Shown here in pieces: positions 1 through 8,664 of a stretch of 64,000 nucleotides of DNA. The stretch comes from Streptomyces sp. Ag109_O5-10 (GTDB taxonomy: Bacteria > Actinomycetota > Actinomycetes > Streptomycetales > Streptomycetaceae). Under the pieces are notes generated by a model. The model did no database searches, was not told the DNA's origin, and saw nothing but the letters and a program-made list of their open reading frames with translations. Numbering within the stretch: position 1 is the first letter of the stretch; each line of letters begins with the position of its first letter. The stretch lies in assembly GCF_900105755.1 (NCBI RefSeq), contig NZ_FNTQ01000001.1, positions 6,696,001 to 6,760,000 of the forward strand. Reading direction: 5' to 3'. Position numbers and translations under genes: made by a program.

Positions 1-1
1 C

Positions 2-1015
2 CCGCTGCTGGCCGGCCTCGCCGTCTACGTCGTCGCCACCGTCCTGTGCGCCGTCGCGCCGGACGTCGGGACCCTGATCGCCTTCCGCCTCGCCCAGGGC
101 CTCGCGGGCGCGGCCGGCATCGTCATCGCGCGGGCCGTCGTACGCGACCTCTACGACGGGGTCGCCATGGCCCGCTTCTTCTCCACCCTGATGCTGGTCT
201 CCGGGGTCGCCCCGGTCGTCGCCCCGCTGATCGGCGGGCAGATCCTGCGGGTGACCGACTGGCGGGGCGTCTTCGTCGTCCTCACGGTCGTCGGGACGCT
301 GCTCGCCGTACTGGTCTGGGTCCGGCTCCCGGAGACCCTGCCGCCTGCCGACCGGCACGCCGGGGGAGCGGCCACCGCCGTCCGCGCCATGCGGAGCCTC
401 CTGGCCGACCTGCCCTTCACCGGCTACATGCTCGCGGGCGGCTTCGCCTTCGCGGCCCTCTTCGCCTACATATCCGCGTCCCCGTACGTCATCCAGGAGA
501 TCTACGGCGCCTCCCCGCAGACCTTCTCCCTCCTCTTCGGCCTCAACTCGGTCGGTCTTGTGATCGCCGGTCAGGTCAACGGGAAGGTGCTGGTCGGCCG
601 GGTCAGCCTGGACAAGGTGCTGGGGGCGGGCCTGGCCGTGACCGTGCTCGCGGCGACCGCCCTGCTGCTGATGTCGACCGGCGCCCTCGGCCCGGTCGGC
701 CTCGGCCCGGTCGCCACCGCGCTCTTCGTCCTGATGTCCGCGATGGGCTTCACCCTGCCCAACGCCCAGTCCCTCGCGCTGCTGCGCACCCGGCAGGCGG
801 CCGGGTCCGCGTCCGCGCTGCTCGGGACCTCCTCGTTCCTCGTCGGCGCGGTCGCCTCGCCGCTGGTCGGGGTCGCCGGGGAGAGAACCGCCGTGCCCAT
901 GGCGATCGTCCAACTGGCGGGGGCACTGGTGGCACTGGCCTGCTTCGTGGGAATGTGCCGTCCTTGGGCAGCACGTGGGAACACCCGTGCGAGGGCGGAG
1001 GGAGCAGGGAGCTGA
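2..1015 (+). CDS. Bcr/CflA-like MFS drug exporter, 5' end outside window
   Basis: The frame is open from the first bases and the start lies upstream of the window. The visible 337 residues form a run of hydrophobic helices, with the signature GLAGAAGIVIARAVVRDLYDG near the start and GVAPVVAPLIGGQ shortly after. These are typical of the bicyclomycin/chloramphenicol-resistance (Bcr/CflA, DHA1) drug:H+ antiporters of the inner membrane. About 60-70 N-terminal residues should be missing compared with the usual 400 or so. The stop codon touches the possible CTG start of the next gene, so the two are probably co-transcribed. The substrate cannot be predicted. Confidence 0.85.
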   Translation, partial: PLLAGLAVYVVATVLCAVAPDVGTLIAFRLAQGLAGAAGIVIARAVVRDLYDGVAMARFFSTLMLVSGVAPVVAPLIGGQILRVTDWRGVFVVLTVVGTLLAVLVWVRLPETLPPADRHAGGAATAVRAMRSLLADLPFTGYMLAGGFAFAALFAYISASPYVIQEIYGASPQTFSLLFGLNSVGLVIAGQVNGKVLVGRVSLDKVLGAGLAVTVLAATALLLMSTGALGPVGLGPVATALFVLMSAMGFTLPNAQSLALLRTRQAAGSASALLGTSSFLVGAVASPLVGVAGERTAVPMAIVQLAGALVALACFVGMCRPWAARGNTRARAEGAGS

Positions 1016-2148
1016 GCGTACCGAGACTGCGCGTCGAGACACCGGAACGGGCCGGTCTCGACCCCGCGGAACTCAGGCACCTCGTCCGCGAAGTGCACGA
1101 TCTCACCGCCGGTGAGCGGCCCTGGGCGGCCGGGGCCGTCGTGGTCGCCGGACGCGGACCCGTGATCGCCGTGCAGGAGGCCTCCGGCTGGGCCGTGCGC
1201 TGGTCCGCGTACGACCCCGAGACCGACGCCGGTGTCGAACTGCTGCCCGCCGCCCGGGTCCCGGCGACCGTCGACACCCCCTTCGACGTCGCCTCCCTCA
1301 CCAAACTGTTCACCGCGGTCGCCGTCGTGCAGCAACTGGAGCGCGGCACCCTCGGCATCGACGCCCGCGTCGGCGCCTACCTCCCCGACTTCCACGGGGC
1401 CGTCGTGCACGGCATCACCGTCCGCCAGCTCCTCACCCACACCTCAGGGCTGCGCCCCGAACTCCCGCTCTACGACTGCCCCGACGACGCGGCCCGCCTC
1501 GGCCTGCTCCGCGCGGAGGCCCCGACCAGCGCCCCCGGCGCCTACCGCTACTCGGACCTGAACCTGCTCCTCCTCCAGCAGGTCCTGGAGCGGATCACCG
1601 GCCGCCCCCTCGACGTCCTGGTCCGCGACGGCATCACCCGGCCGCTCGGCATGACCGCCACCGACTTCGGACCCTGCCCGGGGGCGGCGGCCACCGAGGA
1701 CCAGCGGCGGCCGTGGGCCAAGGCGGACCGGGGGATGCTGCGGGGCGTCGTGCACGACGAGAACGCCTGGGCGCTGGGCGGGGTGGCCGGGCACGCCGGC
1801 CTCTTCTCCACCGGCAGGGACCTGGCGATCTTCTGCCGGGCCCTGCTCGCGGGCGGCGCCTACGGCCCGGCGCGGATCCTCGGCCCCGACTTCGTGGACC
1901 TGTTGCTGGCCCCGCCCGGCCTGGGCTTCCTGGTGGACCAGCCGTGGTTCATGGGCGAGCTGGCCGGACAGGGGGCGGCGGGCCACACCGGGTTCACCGG
2001 GACCAGCCTGGTGCTGGACCGGGCGACGGACACGTTCCTCGTCCTGCTCGCCAACACCGTGCACCCGCGCCGCCGTCCCGGCGACAGCGCACCCCGGGCG
2101 GCCGCGGCGACCCGCCTCGCCAGGGCTGTCCATACAATCGCCGGGTGA
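1012..2148 (+). CDS. Serine hydrolase (class C beta-lactamase/PBP4 family)
   Basis: A cytoplasmic-looking protein of about 378 aa with the penicillin-binding fold. The nucleophile motif is SLTK in FDVASLTKLFTA, the second motif is YSD in YRYSDLNLLLL, and HTGFTG near the C-terminus stands for the KTG box. It likely acts as an esterase, peptidase or amidase, not as a resistance beta-lactamase. No signal peptide is visible. The start is uncertain. No ATG or GTG sits next to the good ribosome site GGAGGGAG (about 998-1005). The best-placed codon is CTG at 1012, overlapping the TGA of the exporter; the nearest in-frame GTG is at 955. The gene ends in a 4-bp GTGA overlap with the next gene. Confidence 0.82.
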   Translation: MSVPRLRVETPERAGLDPAELRHLVREVHDLTAGERPWAAGAVVVAGRGPVIAVQEASGWAVRWSAYDPETDAGVELLPAARVPATVDTPFDVASLTKLFTAVAVVQQLERGTLGIDARVGAYLPDFHGAVVHGITVRQLLTHTSGLRPELPLYDCPDDAARLGLLRAEAPTSAPGAYRYSDLNLLLLQQVLERITGRPLDVLVRDGITRPLGMTATDFGPCPGAAATEDQRRPWAKADRGMLRGVVHDENAWALGGVAGHAGLFSTGRDLAIFCRALLAGGAYGPARILGPDFVDLLLAPPGLGFLVDQPWFMGELAGQGAAGHTGFTGTSLVLDRATDTFLVLLANTVHPRRRPGDSAPRAAAATRLARAVHTIAG

Positions 2149-3140
2149 ACCACCCCATCCCTGCCGGCCCACCGGCCGACCGGCTCCGCGCCGCGCTCTC
2201 CGACCTGCTCGACGGCCTCCCCCCGAAGCAGGCGGCCGGAGCCGTCGAGCGGCTGATCGCCAACTACCGCGGGGCCACCCCGACCGACGCACCGATCCTG
2301 CGGGACCGCGCGGACGTGGTGGCCTACGCCGCGTACCGGATGCCGGCGACCTTCGAGGCGGTACGGTCCGCGCTGGCGGCGTTCGCCGACGCGCTACCGC
2401 AGGGGTGGGCGCCGGGCAGCCACGTGGACGTCGGCGGCGGGACGGGAGCGGCGACCTGGGCGGTGACCGACACCTGGGCAGGCGCGCGGCCGGTGACGGT
2501 CCTCGACTGGGCCGAGCCGGCGCTGGCCCTCGGCCGGGAGATCGCCGCCGCGAACCCGGCACTCCGGGACGCGCGGTGGCAGCGCTCTCGGATCGGAGCG
2601 GCGCTCACCATCGAGAGCACCGATCTCGTCACGGTGTCGTACGTCCTCAACGAACTCGACGAGCCCGACCGAGCCGCCCTCGTCGACGCCGCCGCGGCCG
2701 CCGCGCAGGCCGTCGTCATCGCCGAGGCCGGCACCCCCGCCGGCTACGCCCGGATCATCGAGGCCCGCGACCGCCTGATCGCCGCCGGCTTCCACGTCGC
2801 CGCCCCCTGCCCGCACAGCGCCGCCTGCCCGATCGCCCCCGGCACGGACTGGTGCCACTTCTCGGCCCGGGTCAGCCGCTCCTCCCTGCACCGCCGGGTC
2901 AAGGGCGGCTCGCTGCCCTACGAGGACGAGAAGTTCAGCTACGTGGCCGCCACCCGCTTCCCGCCCGCCCCGGCACCGGCCCGGGTGGTCCGCCGCCCCC
3001 AGATCCGCAAGGGCCAGGTCCTGCTCGACCTGTGCGAGACCGACGAACGGCTGCACCGCACGACGGTCACCAAGCGCCACGGCGACCTGTACAAGGCGGC
3101 CCGGGACGCGGACTGGGGCGACCCGTGGCCACCCGGGTGA
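2145..3140 (+). CDS. Rsm22-like small-ribosomal-subunit methyltransferase
   Basis: A 331-aa protein of the Rsm22 (mitochondrial ribosomal small subunit) family. The SAM-binding motif VDVGGGTGAATWAV lies near residue 90 and VSYVLNEL near 165, as in Rossmann methyltransferases. The C-terminal part carries clustered cysteines (CPHSAACPI followed by DWCHF), which matches the Fe-S-binding motif described for Rsm22/METTL17 proteins. It probably acts in the cytoplasm in small-subunit assembly; catalytic activity is not certain for this family. The GTG start overlaps the TGA of the serine hydrolase gene, which indicates translational coupling. Confidence 0.82.
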   Translation: MNHPIPAGPPADRLRAALSDLLDGLPPKQAAGAVERLIANYRGATPTDAPILRDRADVVAYAAYRMPATFEAVRSALAAFADALPQGWAPGSHVDVGGGTGAATWAVTDTWAGARPVTVLDWAEPALALGREIAAANPALRDARWQRSRIGAALTIESTDLVTVSYVLNELDEPDRAALVDAAAAAAQAVVIAEAGTPAGYARIIEARDRLIAAGFHVAAPCPHSAACPIAPGTDWCHFSARVSRSSLHRRVKGGSLPYEDEKFSYVAATRFPPAPAPARVVRRPQIRKGQVLLDLCETDERLHRTTVTKRHGDLYKAARDADWGDPWPPG

Positions 3141-3221
3141 CACAGCTCTCGTACCCCCCGCTTCACGCCCAGACGGGACCATAAGGCATCCTGGCCGGAC
3201 CAGAGGGAGGCGAGGCGACAG

Positions 3222-3968
3222 ATGAGCGCGAGGTTCGGCGGCCCGACCGGCCGGCAGGGCAGACTCTCCCAGTGGCTCCGCGGCCGCCGCCCCGAGCAGG
3301 CCGCCACCGCCGACGAACCGGGCCGCGCGGCGCTGCTGCTCGCCGCCGCCGAGGCGGGCCTCCCGCTGGCCCCCGCCGCACACCCCGCCCCCGGCTACGG
3401 CTGCTCCTGCGACCGCGTCGGCTGTCCCACCCCGGCCCGGCACCCGGTGTCGTTCGCGTGGCAGACGCAGTCCACCACCGACCGCGCCCAGATCGAGCGC
3501 TGGGCCCGGCACCAGCCGCAGGCCAACTTCATCACCGCGACCGGCATGAGCCACGACGTCCTGGACGTGCCCCTGGAGCCCGGCCTGCAGGCCCTGGAAC
3601 GGCTGCTCGCGAACGGCGTCGAGGTCGGCCCGGTCGCCGAGAGCGACGACGGCCGCCTGCTCTTCTTCACCCTCACCCGCGGCACCCCCGAGGACGAGGA
3701 CGAGTGGTGGCCCTGCGAGCTGGACTGCCGCCCCGAGACCATGGACGAGCACCCGGGGCTGCGCTGGCACTGCCGGGGCTCCTACGTCCTCGTACCGCCC
3801 GCCAGGCTGTCCGGCGGCGACGGCGGTCTGCGGGTGCACTGGGTACGCGGGCCCGAGCACGCGCTGCCCGACCCGCTGAGCCTGCTGGAGATCCTCACGG
3901 ACGCGTGCGCGCGGCATGCCGGTGAGGAGGCCGACCAGGTCGCTGCCGCTTGGCCACTCCGACACTGA
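3222..3968 (+). CDS. Bifunctional primase/polymerase (prim-pol) N-terminal domain protein
   Basis: A 248-aa protein that resembles the stand-alone prim-pol (PF09250-type) proteins frequent in streptomycetes. Visible hallmarks are the cysteine-rich stretch GYGCSCDRVGCPTPARHP, then W-A-R-H-Q-P-Q-A-N-F and DVLDVP, where the DxD-like acidic pair of the primase active site is expected. No helicase domain is attached, so it is not a complete replicative primase, and its cellular role is unknown. ATG start at 3222 after GAGGGAGGCGAGG. It may belong to the preceding gene group (81-bp gap). Function is inferred from motifs only. Confidence 0.68.
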   Translation: MSARFGGPTGRQGRLSQWLRGRRPEQAATADEPGRAALLLAAAEAGLPLAPAAHPAPGYGCSCDRVGCPTPARHPVSFAWQTQSTTDRAQIERWARHQPQANFITATGMSHDVLDVPLEPGLQALERLLANGVEVGPVAESDDGRLLFFTLTRGTPEDEDEWWPCELDCRPETMDEHPGLRWHCRGSYVLVPPARLSGGDGGLRVHWVRGPEHALPDPLSLLEILTDACARHAGEEADQVAAAWPLRH

Positions 3969-4044
3969 GTGCTCGGCGGGAAGCGCCGGGTCGGGTTGTG
4001 CGGCTGGGTTGTGCCAGGCCGTCGGTCGGCTGCGGCCGAGTGGG

Positions 4045-4082
4045 GGCTGGGCGCGCAGTTCCCCGCGCCCCTGACGGGGCGC
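4045..4082 (+). repeat. Dispersed Streptomyces intergenic palindromic repeat, copy A
   Basis: The segment reads ...GCGCGCAGTTCCCCGCG followed by CCCCTGACGGGGCGC, a short GC hairpin preceded by a conserved GCAGTTCC box. Related copies lie near 12261, 22665 (reverse), 58532 and 63648 (reverse). It sits between two convergent genes and could also act as a terminator. Confidence 0.6.
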
Positions 4083-4101
4083 TGTCAGCGGGGGCGTTTT
4101 G

Positions 4102-5124
4102 TCACGAACCCTGTGCTGACGTCAGGCCCTGGATGCGACCCAGGATCGAGACCTTGCCGGTGCCGGCCGGGTCCAGGGCGACCTGGTTGGAGACGAACTG
4201 CATGGTCAGGGACTGCTTGATCTCGCCCTTGGTGAGGGCCTTGACGCCGAGGTTCGGGGTCGGCACGGAGGCGCCCGCGGCCGCCGTCTCCTTGGCGTAG
4301 TAGCGGGTGGTGAAGAACACCGCCGCCCCGCCGTCGGCGGTGCGCAGGGCGAGTGGCGCGTAGTCGCCGCCGGTGAGCGGCTCGTCGATGTACTGGGTGG
4401 CCAGGCCCGGCTTGGTCGACTTCTTGCGGTCGGTGCGCCAGCCGCTGGTGTGCGGGCCGTCCGCGAAGGCGGTGCCGCCGCTCCTCAGGTACGCGGCGTA
4501 GTCCTGGCTCAGGTCGCCCGGGGGGACGGTGAGCCGAGCGCTGTTCGCCGGTACGTCCTCGGCCCAGCCGGCCTTGTCGGTGGTGAACTTCGGTACGGCG
4601 TCCGGCGCGACCAGTGTCAGGTACGCAACCTGGAACGACTGGTCGAGGCTGTTGCGGGTGAAGACCAGCAGCCAGCGGTCGTCGCCACCCTTGTTGGCGT
4701 GCGCGTCGGCGAGGAACCAGCGCGGCCAGCCGGCCTTCTTCGGGATGGTGTACGTGACGTCGTCGAACTCCAGCGCCGAGTGGGCGGAGTTGCCGGCCGG
4801 GCTGTTGACGTGCCCGGCCTTCAGGCGCGCGGAGTCGATGTCGCCGAGGGCGCCGGTCGTGTAGTCCGCGTCCAGGGAGCCGTCGTAGGCCTTGTCGGCC
4901 TCGTTGTAGGCGTCCGTGAACTGCCGGAGCGCCTTGGCGGCCTCGGCGCGGGTGGTGGTGGGGAGCACCTCGCGCTCCCCGTGCACCACCACGCAACCGC
5001 TCGCCGTCAGCGACAGGGCGGTCAGCGAGACCGCTATGAGCGCGTTCCGGTCACGCCGACGGAGTCTGCGGAGCCGTCGAGGGGCGCGATCCCTGCTCGT
5101 CAGGTGCGTCCTCAGGTGCGTCAT
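4102..5124 (-). CDS. Lipoprotein, fourth gene of the efe iron operon
   Basis: A 340-aa secreted lipoprotein of unknown function. The N-terminus is strongly basic (RRLRRLRRRDRNALIAV), followed by a hydrophobic stretch and the lipobox LTASGC with the modified cysteine at residue 44. The mature part has no motif I recognise; a lumazine- or NTF2-like fold is possible but is a guess. The chosen ATG lies 74 nt inside efeU, in another frame. No better start precedes the signal peptide, so expression is probably coupled to efeU. The position suggests an accessory role in iron handling, which is inference. Confidence 0.7.
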   Translation of the reverse strand: MTHLRTHLTSRDRAPRRLRRLRRRDRNALIAVSLTALSLTASGCVVVHGEREVLPTTTRAEAAKALRQFTDAYNEADKAYDGSLDADYTTGALGDIDSARLKAGHVNSPAGNSAHSALEFDDVTYTIPKKAGWPRWFLADAHANKGGDDRWLLVFTRNSLDQSFQVAYLTLVAPDAVPKFTTDKAGWAEDVPANSARLTVPPGDLSQDYAAYLRSGGTAFADGPHTSGWRTDRKKSTKPGLATQYIDEPLTGGDYAPLALRTADGGAAVFFTTRYYAKETAAAGASVPTPNLGVKALTKGEIKQSLTMQFVSNQVALDPAGTGKVSILGRIQGLTSAQGS

Positions 5125-5956
5125 CAGGTGCCTTCACCTTCCCCTTCCCGGAGCCGAACCCTACCGGGGCGAAGAAGAACGCGAGTGTCGGGACCAGGTA
5201 CAGCAGCCACACCGTGACCTGGAGCACGGTCGGGTCCGGCTGGAAGTTGAACACGCCCTTCAGCAGCGTCCCGTACCAGCTGTCCGGCGGGACGGTGCCG
5301 CTGATGTCGAAGGCCTGGCTGGTCAGTCCCGGGATCCAGTCGGCCTCCTGGAGGTCGTGGAAACCATACGCCAGCACGCCCGCCGCGACCACGACCAGCA
5401 TGGCGCCGGTCCAGGTGAAGAACTTGGCGAGGTTGATCCGCAGCGCGCCCCGGTAGAACAGCCAGCCGAGGAACACGGCGCTGGCCAGGCCGAGCGCCAC
5501 GCCGATCAGGGGGCGCGGGGTGCCGTCGCTGGCCGCGTGCACGGAGGCCCACACGAACAGCGCGGTCTCCAGGCCCTCCCGGCCGACGGCGAGGAAGGCG
5601 GTGGCGACCAGTGCGCCGGTACCCATCGCGAGGGCGGCGTCCAGCTTGCCGTGCAGCTCCGCCTTGAGGTGCCGGGCGGTGCGGCGCATCCAGAACACCA
5701 TCCAGGTCACCAGGCCCACCGCGACGATGGACAGGGACCCGCCGAGCGCCTCCTGTGCCTCGAACGTCAGCTCCTGGGAACCGAATTCGAGCGCGCACCC
5801 GAAGCCCATGGCGATCAGCACCGCCACCGCGATGCCGATCCAGATCGGCTTCAGGGCGTCCGTGCGCCCGGTCTTGACCAGGTAGGCGATGAGGATGCAG
5901 ACGACGAGCGAGGCCTCGAGGCCTTCCCGCAGACCGATCAGGTAGTTGGAGAACAC
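5051..5956 (-). CDS. efeU: High-affinity iron permease (FTR1 family) EfeU
   Basis: A 301-aa integral membrane protein. It has the two REXXE iron-binding motifs of the FTR1/EfeU family, REGLE at residues 10-14 and REGLE at 126-130, spread over about seven helices. The tail is Asp/Pro-rich. With EfeO and EfeB it should form the EfeUOB transporter for ferrous/ferric iron across the cytoplasmic membrane. The start is GTG, 3 nt after the efeB stop, with AAGGGGG upstream inside efeB, so it is tightly coupled. The 3' end overlaps the downstream lipoprotein gene. Confidence 0.92.
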   Translation of the reverse strand: MFSNYLIGLREGLEASLVVCILIAYLVKTGRTDALKPIWIGIAVAVLIAMGFGCALEFGSQELTFEAQEALGGSLSIVAVGLVTWMVFWMRRTARHLKAELHGKLDAALAMGTGALVATAFLAVGREGLETALFVWASVHAASDGTPRPLIGVALGLASAVFLGWLFYRGALRINLAKFFTWTGAMLVVVAAGVLAYGFHDLQEADWIPGLTSQAFDISGTVPPDSWYGTLLKGVFNFQPDPTVLQVTVWLLYLVPTLAFFFAPVGFGSGKGKVKAPDDAPEDAPDEQGSRPSTAPQTPSA

Positions 5957-5959
5957 GGA

Positions 5960-7228
5960 TCACGCCCCCTTGGCGGACTCGGCGGGCTTTGCGGACTCGG
6001 AGGACTCGGAGAACAGCGTCCGGCCCCACCAGTCGTCCTTGTCCCGGACGCCGGGCGGGACCGCGAAGACCGCCGAACCCACGTGCTGGATGTACTCGTT
6101 GAGCGCGTCGGACGCCGACAGCTTGCGCTGGAGCGGGATGAACCCCTTGCCGACGTCACGCATGTAGGCCAGGAAGAACAGCCCGGCGTCGAGCCGCCCG
6201 AGCCCGTCCGTCCCGTCGGTGAAGGAGTAGCCGCGGCGCAGGATGGTGATGCCGCCGTTGGAGTCCGGATGCGCGAGCCGTACGTGGGCGTCGGGCTTCA
6301 TGGCCTTCAGGAACGGCTCGTCGTGCTCCTTGGCCTTGCCGACCGGGGCGCCCTCGCCCTTGTCCCGGCCGAACACGTCCTCCTGCTCCTGCAGCGAGGT
6401 CCGGTCCCAGGTCTCGATGTTCATGCGGATCCGCCGGGCGACGAGGTACGACCCCCCGCTCATCCACCCGGGTCCGTCCCCGTCCCCGACCCACACGAAC
6501 TTCTTCAGCCGGTCGGTCTCGGTCCCCGCGATGTTGCGGGTGCCGTCCTTGAACCCCATGAGGTTGCGGGGCGTCTGGGCGTCAGGGGTCGTGGACGAGG
6601 TCTTCCCGAAGCCGAGCTGGGACCAGCGGATGGCGACCTTGCCGAAGCCGATCCGGGCGAGGTTGCGGATGGCGTGCACGGCGACCTGCGGATCGTCGGC
6701 GCAGGCCTGGATGCAGAGATCGCCGCCGCTACGGGACGCGTCGAGGTTGTCCCCGGGGAACTTCGGCAGCTCGACGAGGGCGGCGGGTCGCTGTCCGCCG
6801 AGTCCGAACCTCTCGAAGAAGGACGGCCCGAAGCCGATCGTCAGCGTCAGCCGGGACGGACTGAGCCCGAGGGCCTCACCGGTGTCGTCCGGGGGCGCCT
6901 CGGCGAGCCCGCCGTACGCGCCCTCGCCGACGGCCCTGCCCGCGGTCATCCGCCGGGCCGCGGCCGTCCAGTCCTTCAGCAGCTGTACGAACTCGGCCCG
7001 GTCGTCGGTCTTCACGTCGAACGCGGCGAAGTGCAGCCGGTCCTGGACCGGGGTGGCGATACCGGCCTGGTTGGCGCCGTGGAACGCGACGGCGGTGGCG
7101 GGCCCGGCGTCGTCGCCGCCGGACTCGGCCGCGGCCACCGCGCCCCCGGCCACGGCGGCGCCCAGCGCGAGTCCGGCGCCGCCCCAGCCGATGACCGCCC
7201 GACGCGAGGGAGTGGCTTTGTCACCCAT
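5960..7228 (-). CDS. efeB: Tat-exported Dyp-type heme peroxidase (EfeB/DtpA)
   Basis: A 422-aa dye-decolourising peroxidase. It begins with a twin-arginine signal (SRRAVIGWGGAG). The distal GFKDG motif places the catalytic Asp at residue 228, the proximal heme ligand is His315 in AHVRLAH, and Arg332 follows in LRRGYSF. These spacings (87 and 104 residues from the Asp) equal those I recall for DtpA of S. lividans. It acts outside the cell, oxidising ferrous iron or heme for EfeUO. In S. lividans DtpA also serves GlxA-linked morphogenesis. It lies 10 nt downstream of efeO in one operon. Confidence 0.93.
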   Translation of the reverse strand: MGDKATPSRRAVIGWGGAGLALGAAVAGGAVAAAESGGDDAGPATAVAFHGANQAGIATPVQDRLHFAAFDVKTDDRAEFVQLLKDWTAAARRMTAGRAVGEGAYGGLAEAPPDDTGEALGLSPSRLTLTIGFGPSFFERFGLGGQRPAALVELPKFPGDNLDASRSGGDLCIQACADDPQVAVHAIRNLARIGFGKVAIRWSQLGFGKTSSTTPDAQTPRNLMGFKDGTRNIAGTETDRLKKFVWVGDGDGPGWMSGGSYLVARRIRMNIETWDRTSLQEQEDVFGRDKGEGAPVGKAKEHDEPFLKAMKPDAHVRLAHPDSNGGITILRRGYSFTDGTDGLGRLDAGLFFLAYMRDVGKGFIPLQRKLSASDALNEYIQHVGSAVFAVPPGVRDKDDWWGRTLFSESSESAKPAESAKGA

Positions 7229-7238
7229 GTCCCGCTCC

Positions 7239-8372
7239 CTACTTGACCACGGCCGCGGCGAGCTTGGACAGCGGCTCGGCGAGGGCGTTGACCGCGTCGG
7301 ACAGTTCCTTGCGCTGCGCCTCGGTGACCGTGTCGTACGAGACGAAGCCGTCGGAGGTCTTGTCCGTGCGGTACTTGTCGAGCAGCGTGTCCAGCGCCGC
7401 GAACTCCTTGTCCAGTTCGGTGACGAGCGCCGCGTCGTTCTGCCGGGCGACCGGCTTGAGCAGTTCGTACGCCTTCTGCGCGCCGTCGACGTTGGCCTTG
7501 AAGTCGCTCAGGTCGGTGTGCGAGTAGCGGTCCTCCTCGCCGGTGACCTTGCCGGTGGCGACCTCGTCGAGGAGTTCCTTGGCGCCGTTGGCCATGGAGG
7601 TCGGGGTGATCTCGGCCTTGCCGACCCGCTTCTGCCAGTCCTTCAGATCGGCGAGCAGCTCATCGGCGAGGGTCTTCTGCTCGGCGCCGGCCTTCTTGTC
7701 CTGCCACAGCGCCTTCTCCAGCGCGTGCCAGCCGGTCCACTTCTGGCCCTTCTCCAGGTCGTTGACGCGGGTGTCCGTCTTGGGGTCGATGTCCCCGAAC
7801 GACTCGGCGATCGGCTCGGTGGTCTCCCAGCCGACCCGGGAGGGGGCGTAGGCGTCCTTGGCGGCCTCGATGTTCCCGGCCTTGACGGCGTCGACGAACG
7901 TCTGCACCTTCGGGATCGTCGCGTCGGCCTGCTCCTGCGCGTACTCGCGGTAGGCGGCGACGGCCGCGTCCAGCTTCGGGTCGCGCTTGGCGACGGCGCC
8001 GCCGGTGACGGTCAGCTTCTGCCGGACGCCGTGCCCCTTCATCCCCGGCCGGCAGGCTATCTCGTACGACCCCGCCTTCACCTCGGCGGTCAGCGTGTAC
8101 TTGGTCCCCGGCCCGATGTTCTCCTTCTCGGAGACGATCCGGTCGTCCGGGAAGAGGATCTCGACCTCGGTGGCCTTGGATCCCGTGTTCTCGATGGCGA
8201 GCGTGACGTGCCCCGCCGGGACCGACTTCGCCGACGTCTCGCACTTTGCGTCGGCGGCGGTGACCTGGATCGCGTCGTCGCCCTTGGCGTCGCTCTTCGC
8301 GGTGCAGGCCGAGAGAGCGGTCAGGGCGGCCACGGTGGCGGCGGCGGTGACGGTGAGTCGGACGGCACGCAT
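7239..8372 (-). CDS. efeO: Iron-binding lipoprotein EfeO (cupredoxin + M75 domain)
   Basis: A 377-aa lipoprotein. The lipobox ALSAC puts the lipidated cysteine at residue 23. The first domain (about 45-130) is cupredoxin-like (Efe-Cup), with SYEIACRPGMKGHG carrying possible Cys/Met/His metal ligands. The second is an imelysin/M75-like domain with the HxxE motif in GWHALEKALW. It is the extracytoplasmic iron donor for the EfeU permease. First gene of the leftward operon, with GGAG ahead of the ATG and an iron-box-like element about 40 bp upstream, which suggests DmdR/IdeR repression under iron sufficiency. Confidence 0.93.
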   Translation of the reverse strand: MRAVRLTVTAAATVAALTALSACTAKSDAKGDDAIQVTAADAKCETSAKSVPAGHVTLAIENTGSKATEVEILFPDDRIVSEKENIGPGTKYTLTAEVKAGSYEIACRPGMKGHGVRQKLTVTGGAVAKRDPKLDAAVAAYREYAQEQADATIPKVQTFVDAVKAGNIEAAKDAYAPSRVGWETTEPIAESFGDIDPKTDTRVNDLEKGQKWTGWHALEKALWQDKKAGAEQKTLADELLADLKDWQKRVGKAEITPTSMANGAKELLDEVATGKVTGEEDRYSHTDLSDFKANVDGAQKAYELLKPVARQNDAALVTELDKEFAALDTLLDKYRTDKTSDGFVSYDTVTEAQRKELSDAVNALAEPLSKLAAAVVK

Positions 8373-8413
8373 GCAGGCTCCAAGCTGGGGTGGTGTGGTG
8401 AGGCTGCCCTAAC

Positions 8414-8432
8414 TTACCTGAGGCTTACCTCA
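8414..8432 (-). promoter_or_regulatory. Candidate DmdR/IdeR iron box upstream of efeO
   Basis: Read on the minus strand the site is TGAGGTAAGCCTCAGGTAA. It matches the left half and centre of the actinobacterial iron box (consensus as I recall it TTAGGTTAGGCTCACCTAA) with weaker agreement on the right. A second partial match, AGGTAAGTTAGGG, follows directly. Position about 40 bp before the efeO start fits a repressor site. Confidence 0.6.
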
Positions 8433-8664
8433 CTCGTACCCGCGCGGGTGGCGATTCGCCGGGCACGGAAAGATCACAGGCACGGCTTGATTTCGATACG
8501 TTAAAGCACACGCCAAGAGTGAGTAAAGTACGAGTCAAGTGACGTGCGGAACGCTTCGGCGGGAGGGCCGTCGGCGGCGACGCGGCCGGGGGCACCGGAG
8601 GCAGGGGCGGCGCCCTGCCTCCATCGGCGCGGCCCGCCCGGCCCGTGAGTGCTTCAATGCCGCT

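Noticed and set aside
4916..7246. Long plus-strand frame (776 residues) opposite the efe genes
   Set aside because: Antisense of four genes with verified motifs; its translation has no domain and unnatural composition.
8539..8664. Longer N-terminus for the PhzF-like protein
   Set aside because: The extra 42 residues are Arg/Gly-rich intergenic sequence; family homology begins at GTG 8665.
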